A stretch of 64,000 nucleotides of DNA from Tetranychus cinnabarinus (lineage: Eukaryota > Arthropoda > Arachnida > Trombidiformes > Tetranychidae), in NCBI GenBank assembly GCA_022266195.1, contig WHVY01000005.1, positions 3,906,001 to 3,970,000 on the forward strand. The letters run 5' to 3'. Both the position numbers and the translations under genes were made by a program. Positions within the stretch are counted from its first letter, which is position 1. Every line of letters begins with the position of its first letter. Positions 23,363 to 38,300 of the stretch are shown here, one piece after another. The notes beneath the pieces were generated by a model. That model did not search any database, was not told where the DNA came from, and saw only the letters and a program-made list of their open reading frames with translations.

Positions 23363-26300
23363 TTATTGTCCCAGCGAATCCAGATTATCTTTCTCTTGCT
23401 GTGAAAATCTACATGAGAAACAATCAACTTCAAGTTGTCACCTCCAATTAACCAGGCCAACAACCTTTGAAATTGATACAAAATTCCAACTCTTTTATGC
23501 CCAAAAAAAGGTAGACAGCCAAGAAAATGGAAAGACAAGGCAACCCAAAGGAGATGCGGAGAAAGGCCCAACAAACAAAGCATTCTTGACTTCAAACAAC
23601 TGATCTATTTTAATTATAACTTACCTTTCATTTAATCAGTTAGTCAAATTTGTTTTTCCAATTATACTTTCATTACAAGTGAAATGTACAACAATGGAAA
23701 GCAGGAAAAAAGCATTTCTAGGCTCAATTTTAATCATCACCAACCAACATCCAGCTATCCAAAGCTTCAAATCCTTGGTGAACCCAATCCAGGCAGAGTG
23801 GTTAAAAACAATCGTCTAAATCAACTTGCCTGACTCTCTTAATCAACTCAACAACGAAGGTGACAATTAGCAAATGATAGTGAACCATTTAACAAAAAAA
23901 GTCAAATACTCAACTATACCGTGATGACAAAATTTAATTGAGACAAATTATATTTTGTTTCTCCAGACAAACTCATTTCAAAAACTGGAGAAAGGGATAA
24001 AATTGAATGAAACTAAAATCTAAACTCAAACAGTAATCATTTATTTAATGTTAGAGAAAATTAGTGAATACAATAGAAATCATTTTCTACTTATTTACTT
24101 GCAGAATGATAATGATGATGATCATCAGTTGCTCTATTGAGACTCTTAATGACTAAATTAAATGATGATTTTCCCTTTGACTGACGCAAACTAATGGGTT
24201 AACTAAACTAAACCATTAGAAAATGATTTAAACAAATTAAACCTTTCCTTTGATTCTAAATAAATTTACTTTGATTTCAATTTGAAAACAATTGAAAGAA
24301 GAAGATTGAAATGATGAAAATTCAATTCTTAAATCATTTACATTTCCCATCCCAAAAAGAATGAACCCAAAAAATTGTAAAAATTGAAATTTCCCAAAAG
24401 CAAAATATTGTAAACATTTCAATAACATTGAAATGTGAACCCAAAAACTGGTTCAAATGATAAACATTATTGAAAAATTGTGACTAAATATGAAATGTAA
24501 ATGGCAATAATAATGATGAATGAAGTGATTTTTGCATTATAATGAAACTTACAATTATATCATGAGATCTGTAACCAGGTTTTAGACTTTCAATGAGTGG
24601 AGTTTCAATTGAAACTTCAGTCTCAGAACAACCATCAGCCATTGAATGGTCTCTAACCATTGTTGTACTTGTTCGCATTCCAATCATCATTTCCCCTGTT
24701 TCCGAATCCATTGTTGAACTTGTATTAACATTATTATTGTTGACATTATTTAGATTATTTTGATTATTATGGTTATTATTATTGTTATTATTGCTGCTGC
24801 TGTTATTGTTGTTATTGACTGTTGATCGATTGTCCATCTTAACATTGACATCGTACTCGTAAGTTAAATGTTTACCCGTTGAATCAAATGGATGGGAATG
24901 TGATTGGGTTGCAGTTGAATATTCAATTGAAGCATATTCGGTGGCTTCAAACTTGTTTAACCGGCGACGTGAAATTGTACCCGAATGAGAGTCGCATGAA
25001 AATAATGATAATTCAGCATAAGTAACATCACTTGAATTATTAACCATTCCAGTTGATGTAATCATTTTATCCAATGTTGCATCCTACAGGGAATAATAAT
25101 GTTCACAATAACAATAATAATGAAGATAACAGTGATCGTAATAATAAAGTGGCAAAACAAGAAGAAGAAGAAGAAGAAAAAGTAAAACAAAATCAAAGTA
25201 AATCAAGGATTATTTTGAAAGGAAGCAAAATGAGATCGGAAATGCTTCGAGTTGGATAAAGATTAACAATTTGGGATAATAAACTGTGAATAAGAGGACA
25301 AATTGGCATTTCATTATTAGATTCATTTGATCATGTTTGGTTCAATGAAAAAAAAAGTCAAACCAATTTCCTGATAAAAGGTATTGTGATCTGGGAAAGG
25401 GATTGAAATGATTGTCAAGGTAAGTCAAGGTTTCATGTTATTCACATGCAAGGTTAGTCAACTTTAAGGAACAAGAAAAGTCACTGTTCAAGGCAACTCA
25501 ATAAATTGGGTGAGATTCAAGGTATAAAAGGCTGGCAGAATCTTTCCCATGCAAAATTGTTCAATTGTTTCAAGAGTTTGCTGAAAACGCGGAAAATATT
25601 CACTTGTTTCAATTCTTAATGTTTAATGAAAATTCTGGGAAAACTTCGTCAAAAGCTGATCGAAAATCAAAAACAGATCTTTTCCTTTTGCCTTTAAAGT
25701 CATTTTCAGAAGAATGAACAAAATCACTTTTCCTTCAATTCTGGAAATTTGTGAAAAACTCGAAAATCTTTTCGAAAAAACTAAAACTTTTTCAGCATTT
25801 TCCTTCCAATCGCACTTTTGAACTTTAGATAAATTCGTTCTTTATTTTCTCTTCATTTCCCTTCTTTTCTTGAAATTTTTTGAGCTTCGCTATCTTTACT
25901 AGTAAACAAAAGCTTGGAGTAAATATTTATCTGAGATTCGTCGTTCAAGTTGATGAATGAATCTGAATTTTCTCAAGATCAAAATTTTCCTCTTTTCTAA
26001 TTGGCTCAAGTCTGTTTGAATTTCTTGGAACTCGAATTTTCAGCAAACAGACGAAAAAAAGTTGTGTTTTTGAATGTAAGAAATGACAAACCTTGTAAGA
26101 TATTTTGTTGGCGATTGGCTTCATGATATTGTAACCAGAATCCATCGTATCGTATGACTGTTTGTTGAATTCTGAATGAAGAAAAAAAGGAGAAAAAATC
26201 GCAACAATGAAGGTTAATGACATGAATACTCATTATCAAGATGACCATAACTCATTGAACCATTTCGTGCATTAGCATCATTTACATCAAGTTGATCATT

Positions 26301-29300
26301 TTCAAGTTAAACAATGTTTTACATTAAACTTATCTAACATTAAACTCCAAGTGCAAGTCCAATCAATACCGCAATAACAGTGGATAAACTGGATAAACTA
26401 ATTGAGCCAATTTCACTTTTCATCCAACACTTTACCAATAATCATTTTTCAGATGAAAAACTGTCTCTGATTGAAACAGGAAGAAAAGGGATGAAGAAGA
26501 AAAATGAAACTGAACAAATGGTTAACCTGAATAATAAGGTTAACACTTTATCCTCGCCATTTAACTTTTAATGATAAGGCAAATGATCGCAACTGTAAAT
26601 TTACATTCTAATTGTTATTTACAGTTTAAGTTTACTTTTCTCCAAATTTAATGATCTCCTGTTTATCTCATTATCATCTTCATCCCAGTAAAGCACATTC
26701 ATATATATTAAATTATAAAATCACTCACCAGGGAGGTAATTCAATGAATATGATAACATGTCTTCCTGGGAGTGAGCAACTCTCTAACCGAATAAAGCAA
26801 AATATTCATTTTGGACGCAACTTTTTTCTTCTCTTTTTTTCTCCATTTTTTGCCTTTAATTAAGTTTTCTTAACCAATCTTCATTATCATCATTTCCATC
26901 ATCATTTTCATCATTTCTTTATTCCAACTTGTTCAAGCAAAGTTGTATTTTTTTCCTTTACAAGAGAAGAAGAAAAAAAGGGAAATTTTTGTTCCTTCTT
27001 TTTCCTTCCCTGGTTTCTTTTTCCAATTTCCCAATTCTTTTCAATTTTTTCTTCTTCTCCAAATCTTTCAACTATTCACTTGAGCTTATTTCCAAGTAAT
27101 GAAAATTTACCTTCAAGTTTATTTCATTTATTCAGTTTACTTCATTTTCCCATTCCAATAGACATCAACCTTAAGATTCCTTAACAAGCTTATTCATTTT
27201 GTCGTCGCTTTTAAAAGATGTTGATTCAGAAAAAGGAAAACGTTTCCTTCAATGAATTTCAAATCAAAGTCAACATTGTTTAACCCGTTCAACAAAATCA
27301 GGCGAACAAGCGAATAAAATCTTCATTTCTCTTGAGCTTTATTCTTACCTTGATATTGACCCATTGGATTCTCAATTTTATCTGAATCAGTAAACGATTT
27401 TCTCGGTTTATTATTATCATCCAGCATGCAGCTAATCATGAAAAAAGAGAAAATTAAAAATTAAATTTTCTATTTTTACTCAATAATTTTGGAAATTCCA
27501 ATGTTAGCAAAAGTTAATCACTCACCTTGTTGAGCAAACAGATTTACCTGAATCATCTGATTTATCGAATAAAAGAGATAAAGAGAATTATTTTTCAGCG
27601 AAATTCATTAATCAAGATTCGTTGCAATATTTCTAAATCAATGTTGAACCTTTTTCCTTTTACATTTTTGTTGACCAAAAAAAAGGGAAACAATTTTCCA
27701 TGTAGCGAGTTAATTACCTGTAAATTGAGTAATGTTGGTAAAGTTAATGGTCAATTATCTTGTCATTTCTGGTAACAAATCATTCGACATGAGTTTCGAT
27801 TAAAAGGCAAACCTGAAAATTATTGTTTTACACTTTACTTGATTGGCTTTTACTCTCGATTCTGTTGGCTAAATAAGCAGCAAATCCTTTGAATACCAAT
27901 TTCATTTCAACTGGATAAACATGAAACAATTTAGGGTTTACCTTGAATCACTTTTTTTGCCTCTCAATCTTTTGTGTAAAGTTCAGAGATTCAAACGAAA
28001 GAAAAGAAAAATATCTCATGGAAAGCAAAAGAAACCAGACATGATAATGGTGAGCGAAAAGTCAAAATGAAATTGAGATGGAAAAAGTTGAACAAAATTT
28101 AAGCTGAAAAAAAGGTTTAAATTCAATGTTTATAATGGATTGCTGTTGGCTTTCATTTTCAGTCAATTTTGTCCACAAAATGAACAGCAAATGCTTGTAA
28201 ATGTGATCAACAACAAGAAGATGAACAGAGAAAGATTTCCAGACAGAAGATGAAAAGCTGATAACAAGGAGAAACGTATTAAGATGAAAATGAAGATGAA
28301 GACCTCTTTAAAGATTGAATGCTATTGTAACTCTTGAGAGTGAAATGCTTGAAAAGTAGGACAAAATAGGCGAGTTGAAAAAAGCCAAATTTATTGAGGT
28401 TAACATTATTTTTTCAACTCTTTTCCTTTCATCCAGGCAAGTGAAGAGAAAAATTTAGCAAAATTTTTCTCTCAATTGAAATATGAAAATAAATGAAATG
28501 AGAAAAAGAAATTGTTCAAAGAAAAAGATTGAAACTCGAAATAAGCCAATAAACAGACATTTTACGACAATAAAAGTAATGATAACTGATAAATTTTCAC
28601 TCCCAGTCAACATTATCATTGAAGCTATTAGTGAAGATATCCAAATTGAAATGAGCAAATCTGTTTATCAATATTTTTCAACCATTAAGCGTCTTACAGA
28701 TTCTTTTCGTCTTTTCAAGAAAACGAAATTCATTCCTTTTCAATTTCACCGATTATCATGAAAAGTTTATCGATTTTCAGTAAAACCTTTCCAAACGGCA
28801 ATTTGTTGCATTAATTTAAGTTCAATCTTTTGATTGAAAAATTATTGAAATCAAGTTATTAAAGGTAGTAAAGGGAAAAACTATGAATATTTAATGGTGA
28901 TTAAGGAATGAGCATTCTGATAATGATGGTCATTTGAATAGTAAAAAACTCCCTTTACATAATTCCAACCTTTTCTTGGCTTGAAATGTGAAAATTAACG
29001 AGCTTAATCAATTAATGGATAACAATAATATTCAATATCTTAATGCTCAACTCATGATACTTAATCATGAAAGATGTTTCGAGTTCTTCTGCCTTTTCAT
29101 TTTTGGTTTAATTGATTTTCTTTGCATTTTGATAGTCACTGAGTTTACTTTGGATTCCTTGATTGTTGTCATTAGGAAAATGATTTTGAATCGAATGCAA
29201 TTTTTTAATGACTTTTCATTTTTTCATTTTTTCCTTTCTTCTTTTGCCATTTCGAGAATTGAATTTGGACAAATGTTGCGACTCGTTGTATTGTAGTGTT

Positions 29301-32300
29301 CAATGAATAGAGATTTGAAAGAATAAAAGTTAAGGAAATTTTGTTTGACCAACCAAGTTAATTACTTGGTTTTAAGAACATTTTCGTTTCTTTTTCTCTC
29401 AACTGGACAATGGACCGGCAAATTGTTGGATTATTATTTACCATCATTATCATTGCTATCATTATCATCTGTGTTTGTCTGTTACTCTCTGTGTGTGTCT
29501 CTGACAGACTTTAATCTGAAACTCTTTTAATGATTCACTTGCAATGGAAACTGTGTAAAACTTGAAGCAAGGAGTCGAGTAAAAGAAGGAAATATCAGTG
29601 AAAATGTCGAGAATAACCTCGGAAATATTTATTGATTGATAACTAAATCATCGGCATTTAATAATTGAATTGCAATCGTACTTGACCTGCACGTTATCCA
29701 AGCATAAAAAGCATTTTCATTGCAATTAGAAAATGCATAATTTCAGGAGTTTTTTGCAAGTTAAAGAGGCAAAGAGTTTGAAATTACAAGCTCTTAGAAC
29801 CAATTAAACAGTGCAATCAAAAAGCTGAAAACTCTAAACTCGAAGCTAGAAATGCAGATGCCATTTGAGCATAAAGGATGTACAATGATATTCAGATTGG
29901 TTGCAATGAGGCACTTGACTGGTGTAACTGAGATCTGTTTAGAATCGGAGTCAAAAGGAAAGTGAAAAAGTTAAACTTATGTAAATCGCTCTGCAAAGTA
30001 ATTCAAAGAAAACAATGAATCTTTTGAGATCGAGAAAAATTCAAGCTTTACTTATCATAAGTTTTGAATCAAGGAGATACAAAAAGACAGAAGCTAACTA
30101 GTTATAACATGAAGAGACGTCAATATTGGAGCAAAAAAGATCAAAGTGCACTTGGAAATGCTAAGAAACTTCATAAAAGGTCTTTAGTTGGAATCTCGAC
30201 CTTTTCTTGCAATTTGTGAAGAATCTAGTCATTTTGAACGTTAAAATCTACGTCCATATAATCTCCATTGTACTAATTAGTCTAATAATAAAAGCTATTT
30301 TCCAATTATTTTCTTCATTGAAACAATGCATAATTTAATTGCAATTCATTGAACAATTTATCGTCAACTATTAGAGTAAAGTTTATCGAATAATCGATGA
30401 TGATAACTTGTTAATGGTCAATCATGATAATGATGAACATAATAAGGCTAATGATTGTTTAAATATTGTTCAAATACATTTCTCATTAATTCACAGAACA
30501 ATTAATTCTACGATTAGTTTCTTTCTGTTAATCTAGAAGCAAAAAGATCGATGAAAATGCTTAGCAAAGCCCATTCAAGTCAATATTGAAATCGAATTGC
30601 AATTCGTTGGTAAAACTTTCAATAGCAAAAACTAAAGCTAGTTTTGCAAAAGGAAAAATGTTCAACATCGAAAGAAGAAACAAAACGAAACAAAGACATT
30701 AATCAAACGCTCTTTTCAGCGGAAAATGTCTCAATGTTTCTGTTGCAAAACAAAAATATTGCTTTAACTGTCCAACTTACCTTTACCAATAAAACTGTGA
30801 TCAGAACGAATTTTGATACAAATCATTATTCCAAACATGATGAGTAAACTTGTAATAATGATTCCAATAAGAATACCAATGATTGGTTGAAAGGATGATT
30901 CGCTTGTTTCTGTTGATCATTTCATGGTAAATATGATGAATTATTTGGATGTGTTTAGTGAAGGATGTAAAGAAAAGGTAAGAAATGAAATAAAAAACAA
31001 AATATTAGTTGAGGTTAATGAGAGTAAAGAGAAAGTTACATTTCGTCCAAACCGAGATACTTTGTATTCTAGTTGAGCAATTTCATGGTAATGTTTACAA
31101 CTTAATGAATAAAAAGAAGCTCAAGATTATCAGATAACAATGTAACACAAAGAAACCAGAATCTTGATTCAGTTTGATTCCAAAACATGAAATTCCAGAT
31201 TAACCTTTCATTTGGAAATGAAAAGTTGAAAGTTGATTAAAACGCTCATCAAATGCAAAGTTGAACCTCAAGATTCAATGTTAATTGAATTTCATGAGAA
31301 TAAGAGATTTTCCATGAAAAGTGCAAGAGAACTTGAAATTTCAATGTTGCAATTTGAATAATTGCAAAATGGAAAATTGAATTTATCTATTAACCTTTTT
31401 CATCTAATCAGTTGTTCATATGAAAATGAATAAATTATCGTCACTTAACAGGCAAAGGAAAAAGAAGAATTTTTCAGAAGATTTTCCACCAAAGTGACAA
31501 TCTGAGTTTCAGTGTTTTTCCATCTACATTAACATTCATGATGATATCGAAGCTAAATCACATATAATAATCATTCCACTCGAGACTTTTACCTCATTTT
31601 TTTCGTCACTCGTTTTCCATTCTCACTTGCCTAATAAAGGATGAAAATTCAGCAACAACAAGAAAAAAAAATTTCAGTTTATTTTTCCTTTTCTCTTTCA
31701 TCTTCAACTTTTGTATTCTTGCATATCTAACAAGGCAAGGAAAGGGTTGAAAAATCATTAACATTTACTGGGAATTGAACATTTACTTCACAGAATAAAC
31801 TGAATTTCCTTTTTTTTCGATCTTTTTTTTCTTCTCTTTTTTTGTCATCAGTTTTGACATTTTTTACTAGATAAAGTATCAAAAGTATCATTACAGTTGA
31901 ATGTTCACATTTGAAGAACTTTTTTTCTTCTCTTCTTTATTTCGTTTCTTTCCTCATGTTTGCTCAGCTTTACATTAAATGATAATCAATTTGAATCAAT
32001 TTACGTTTCTTCAAGGAAAAGGTAAAGGAAATCTTAAAACGTTCAATCCATTTATTGGTTCGAGCAAGAAAATGAGCTGAAAATGTCGATTATATTGTAA
32101 TGTTCAACATAAAGTGTTTTCAATTAAAAGGTTTTCTTTTCGTTTTTGGACGAATCATGCTTTAGATTAATTTACCTTGTTTTTTGGCTTCTTTTTGAGG
32201 TAAGGTCAGAGTATAAGTTGTTAGAGAGACAGACGGACTTCGACCTTTTTTGTTGTTGGCATAAATGTTCAAAGTGAATCGAGTTGAACTAGGCAAGTTG

Positions 32301-35300
32301 TTGACGTGAAAAGAAGGCACTTGACTTGCTGTACTCCAATGAAGCTTTTGTATATCAGAATTGTACACTTCGAGAAAAAATATTTGCGTTAAACCTCCGC
32401 TATCACCTGGTAAACAAGAGACACTTAAAGACTCCAGCGTTTGGTTTCGTATTGTACAGTTGGAAACAGCATCAGGAGGACCTGTGAAAGGACAAAAAAG
32501 GAAACTCAATCAGATTCTAAAAGACAAAAGTTCGATAATCATTAGACAAAAACCAAGTTTAATCAGATCAACTTCATCATTTGCATCATTACAAGCTCCA
32601 GAATCTTGATAGTTACATTGATCTCTTCACTAATCGCTATTCCCTGAAAGATGATCAAACAGCAAACAACTCGAAATTTTTATTCATACTCAAAATAAAA
32701 TCAAAAATTTCGAGGAAAATTTGAGCGAAAATTCGTTTTAAAGTGTTTCTCTCAAAGTCTTTTTTTTCAAATTAACATCTTTTATGAAAATGCAACTCAA
32801 TTTGATGAGCAAAAAGAGCAACTTAATTTTCACAGAACCGCAAATTGAAGATTCAATGTCAGTTTTTTGGTTTCGTTCAAAGTATTTTGTGCAATTTTTA
32901 TATTTGACAGAAAATGTTGATCGAAATCAATTCGTAAAGTTGGTTTAATTTGAAGGGAAAACATTTGAAAGCAATTTTCATTTGCAATCAATTGAAATGG
33001 TGATGAGCAGTAAAGTGAAATTTCATTTTGCACTTGAAAAAAAGCGGAAAGTCTCTGATTTGCTGGCAATTGGCGATATTGTTAAAAGCATTATAATTCC
33101 CTGTTGAAAGGAACGGAATTCAGGGAATGATAAAAGGTATTTGACATTGGATTGGATCAAGATGAATGGAACACAGATTCATGGTTACACAGAAACGAAA
33201 GGGAAGAAAAAAGCAGTAAACTTTTGTTTCGCCCATTTGTTTTGTTAGGATGATAATCATCATTTTCAGGTTCATCTTGTTGAATCAACTTTCATGTACT
33301 TTCTCTCTGTATATAAACATCAATCAATCAATAAGACATGAACCTGATATTGTGAAGCCATAAACAAACGTCAACATTGTTGCCTGTAAAAACAATTTGA
33401 GAAAAGTGATGATGAAAAGAATGAACATTTCGATGAAAAATCAACAAATGATTCAACTTTTTTCATTGTTTTTTCTCTTCTTCTTTTTCCACCAAAATCT
33501 TGACAAACACTGAATAAAGTATCGTTGCAATTGACATGAAAACAAGTTGAAAGTAACATGAAATGAATGTTTTCTTAAAAAAAGAAATTCTTGTTTTTCG
33601 ATTACAACCCTTTTCAAACAAAATGCTTATTCTGTTGACCATTAGTCGCTTCGTTGAGACAAGTTTCTTTCTGGTTAAACTTTCTTCGCCTTTCATGCTG
33701 ACTGAGTGTTTGCCTGTTAATACCTGATAATACCGTTTCAACAAGAACGACAATCTGTCCTTCAAACATTAATCCAAGTCAATCCAGCAAAGAGAAGCAG
33801 AAAAAAGGGAAGAAAAAAGGTTCGAAGGGAAATGATTGAAGCAAAAGGTAATGAGCATGATTGAGAGAAGTTCAATTCGAGGAAAAGTGATGTGAGTTAT
33901 TCAGTTTTGATGGGTGAATTGATAAACAAACAAGAACAAATGAAGAGAAGAAAAAATATCTTATGTTGCAAGATTTACTTCTCAAATGGGTTCACATTCA
34001 GTGACAAATAATATGTTGTCATTCATAAATATTTTTACTCTTCCATTACTTATACCATTTGGGTTGAGGTAAGTTGAGCTCAGCAGGAACAAAGCAAAAA
34101 GAGCAAAGAGGAGAAACAAAATAACCCATTGCTTGTTATTTATTGAACTTTGTGTTACTTTTTTTGTTATAAGAAAAGTCAAGTTAACCTTTTCTCATCC
34201 GATTAAATCAATAATTTCAGGTCAAATGCATTTATAAAATTAAACTTGATCAAAGTGATTTTCAAAAGTGCATTTCCATCAATTATTTAACCAACTAAAG
34301 TCACTATTAAACTAAACATTTTTGACCAAAAAAATCAACAAATTTCAAGTTCAATTATTCGATCCACTCAAAATACTTTCCATTCTCATCACCACCAAGT
34401 TCACAAAATTTAACAAGAAAAATTTCGAAAAAAAGAATTTCTTTTTTGAAAAATTCGAGTAACCTAAAAGATAATGAATCTGATCGAGTTCCTAATGCTG
34501 TCCAAATTCAGATGAAATTGAACTTGAGCTGAGCTGATCGATTGTCGAAATATTTGTGTTTTTTATTGGAAAAAAAGATTAGAATAGATTTTCGAAGGAA
34601 ACATTTGAATTGAGATTTCCAAGTTTTTCAACTGTTCCATGTTTGTAACAATATTAATAATTAAATGAAATTTCTCATCTAATTGGGTTACTCTTTTGCC
34701 TGAAGCCAATTTTTTCTCGAGATTTTCTATCTTTAGCTTTTAGCCTTTCCATATCATTTCACTCCTTAAATCGTTTTGTTTTTTACAATAAAAGTTGCTT
34801 CTCTCTTGATGCGATTACAAATCAAAATAGCATTTCTTGCGGGTAAATTTCATGTAAACCTGTAAGTAAATTGAACTTAGACACACTTTTCCCTTCTTGC
34901 TTCCCATCCACAAGCCTGGCCATGTTACTCTTTACTTGGATTAACACAGGGAGTGATAATTCCCACGAGTAAATGCCAATAGAGCTCAAAATGTGAAACG
35001 ATAAAAAAAGATACATTGAATAGCTTCTCATTGGAAACATTTCAGTTTTCATTATTGCTTCAGATAACAAACTAATACCCATTATTGATATTATATTTTT
35101 ACCTCTTCTATTGTTCCCATTGTAATGGTTACCACAATTATTGCTAATAATAATGTTATTATTATTCGTTGTAACCCATTTTTTCGACTTTTCCCTTTTT
35201 CCATTCATTTCTCATCAACCATTCCTTTTCCGATCAGATAAACTTTCACAATCTCACGAGACTTTGAATTTACTAATTTCAAATAATTAACCATTGAAAT

Positions 35301-38300
35301 TCAATAAACAGTAAAAACAATTGCATTATCAAGTTCATTCAACTCATCAACTTGCAACAAATTTTCGACAAAATTCTTATCGAATTGAAACAATTGAATA
35401 ATCTTGAAAGTTCAATAGAATTTCTTTGAATTTTTGATCTTTCGACTGGTTTTCGGTAAAGATTTTCTGAACAATTCGATAATCTTCTAGTTTTAAAATG
35501 AATTCCAAAATTTATTTTTCTTTTTATGTGTTTCCATAATCGAACAAAGTTAAGCTTAAAAACTGAATTTTCATGAAATGATATTGTTCATCGTTTTGTG
35601 TTTATCTTAAGATTTATTTTTCATTTCCTTTCGCTTTTTTTAACCGAAATTTTCTTCCCAAAATTGATTGACTTTGAATGGAAAGTTAAAAGATGAAGAT
35701 TTACAAAATGATTCAAGACGCTGTTTTAACGCTTAAAATTGTTATAAAACAAAAAGCATTTGAACTGACATTTTGATTTCAAATTTATTCTCGTTTCCAA
35801 GTTTTGCCTCAATTTTCATCAATTCAACTTAACTTTTCACTTTGAGATATTTTTACCTTTAATAACACTTTAAATCTCAAAGTAACTTTTAAAGGTCAAC
35901 AATGCTTTTTAAGCAAAGAAGGAAATATCTATTAAAATGAAAATTCAACACCTTTTGGTGACACTTTCCTCTCTCAGGTAAACTTTCGAATAATGTTTAC
36001 GAATAACTTTCTTAAAGAGAAGAGAAAAAACTTTTCTTCTTTGGTTCAGTAAATGAATCGATTTCTTTGCTGTGAAATTTGAAATCGTAAATTGCTCATT
36101 TAAAGATTGTCTATTGAAAGCAAAAGTTGAAATGAACTCAAACAATTGATCTGAAAATGAACCAAGTAAATGATGAAAAGGAAAGAAATTTTTACTCAAT
36201 TTTTTCTCTTTTTTTCTTTAGAATAGAAAAGAAACAAAGTTGCAAAGTTATCATGAAATTTTCTGTGAATGAAGCAAACAAATTGAATGAAAAGTTGAAG
36301 ATGAAAAAGATGAGTTTACGATGAAAAGAAGGGAAAAGAAAAATTAATAAAAGTCAAAGATTTGAAAGGAAAGATATTTTAACTTTAGTTGACTGAACAA
36401 GAACAAAGTTTACTTTTTAACCTCCCAGTGAGAATGTTATCAGTTTCCAATGTAATTTACACATATGAAATGGTTAAGGTGAAGATGAAGAGGAAGACGA
36501 GAAGAAGCAAGTTTGGGATAAGATTAGACTTTGGCTTTTCTCTGAAAGAAAGAAAAAACTTTTCTTCTTCTCTGCCTTTTCCATCAAAATTGACAATTTT
36601 ATCGATAAATTTTGATTATTGGTGAGTAAATGACAAACTGTTATTACAATCAACAATATCAACTTGAAATTGGCAAGATAAATCAGTCAAAGTGAAAATG
36701 GAACTTCAAGAAAAAAAGATTTCTTTATTTCTCAAAACATTCACACATTTTCATCTTGTTACAAGTGTTTCATATTGAATATCTTGTATCGTCCTGTAAA
36801 CTCTGAAAATATCATCTCTTGAAACTTGAACAACAATTTAAAAGTCAGTAAACATTTGCTTCTTTTCTGGTTCCATTTCATCAGAAACGATGGACACTGG
36901 ACATCACTTAACCAACTTCAATAGTTCTTGGTGAGAACGCGTTCAAATGTCAAAAAAAGACTTTCGATTTTCGACATTTTTCAATTTACTTTTTTTCACT
37001 TTTTAATATTTTCTCATGAACTTGATACATTTTCATAAGAACTGCATTTTCCAGTCAAATGTGATCGTAAATTTTGCGAATCTTGAGTCGACTTTTCATG
37101 AATATTTAAGGGAAAAAATTTATCATTTTTCTGTTTTCTTTTTGCATCATTTTTTGCTTCTCTTTTCCCATGAAAAGTACAATTTTTGCTGTTCATCTCT
37201 TTTCAGTTAAACGTTTTGTTTCCTTTCATCTTCTCATTAATATAATAACAATCATTATCACTGTCAACATTATCACATTTTTTTTATTAAATTTGTCATT
37301 TTTCTTTTGCTAGTAAAACTATTTTGAGTTAATTATAATCACAATGGGAAACAATGAATGACAATTACAACAACAAGAAAACAATTAAAATCATTCTTGT
37401 TCCAAGTACCTTTTCATGTACAACTAATGATACTAAATTGTTGGTAAACGTTTCCATGTAAAAATGTGAAAAGTGATTAATTAGATTGTGAGTTTGGGTG
37501 AAAACAAGAGATGGATAAAGATGATGATTCAGGTTTTGATAATTTGATGATCAGATGAAAATTGTTATCAAAGATGCCAGTAAAGGTCAGAGATGTTGGT
37601 TTATGGAAAAAAAGGTGAAAACTCAACTTTTATCTTTTTTTTTATTGAAATATGATGACAGGTAAAATGGCGCAAGACAATGATGAAGATGAATCTTTGA
37701 AGCAACCAGAATAGATAAACGTAAATTGGATGATAAGGCAAGAAGGACGCCAACTTGAGAACATTTTCTTCTTTTCGTCTGAATACCTGTCATTTGTTCC
37801 TTCTGATATGTTTATTCAACTAAAATTGTTTGTTTGTCAAAGAAATGATATCCACCGAAATAGGAAATTACATGTTACAAGTAATCTTTAAATCATTTGA
37901 TTTCCTTATCAATTTCTGAAACTTTTTTCTTTCTCTCTCTGGTTCAATAACATGGAAAAACTGAGTTTCTTTTTTTTCTCAGTCAAAAAGCAAATCTCTT
38001 TAGTAGGTTATGGTGTTGTGTCTTGGAGTTGATTTGGTTATTCAAAGTATTATTTTTATACAATTTTCTGTTTTGCGTAACATGTCGAGTTGAATTTATA
38101 TTTATCTCTTGGAATGAACATTTTTTGCAAAGCTTGAAATGAGTAAAATTTACCCATATAGTGACTAATGAGATATTTGTTACTGAATTTTAGAAGAAAT
38201 TCGTTTGGAATTTAAATATTTGAAAACTAATTTGATTTGAGAAATTTATGGATAATAACTTGAATTATTGATATTTTTATTTGTTTCGAACATGAAAATG

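Noticed and set aside
23302..23595. 97-codon minus frame ending WDNNINPSQLNTGEPEPGDERVT-stop
   Set aside because: The end looks protein-like, but the best acceptor (TTTCACAG before 23398) joined in the required phase 0 reads the other frame, QEKDNLDSLGQ-stop. Kept only as an alternative end.
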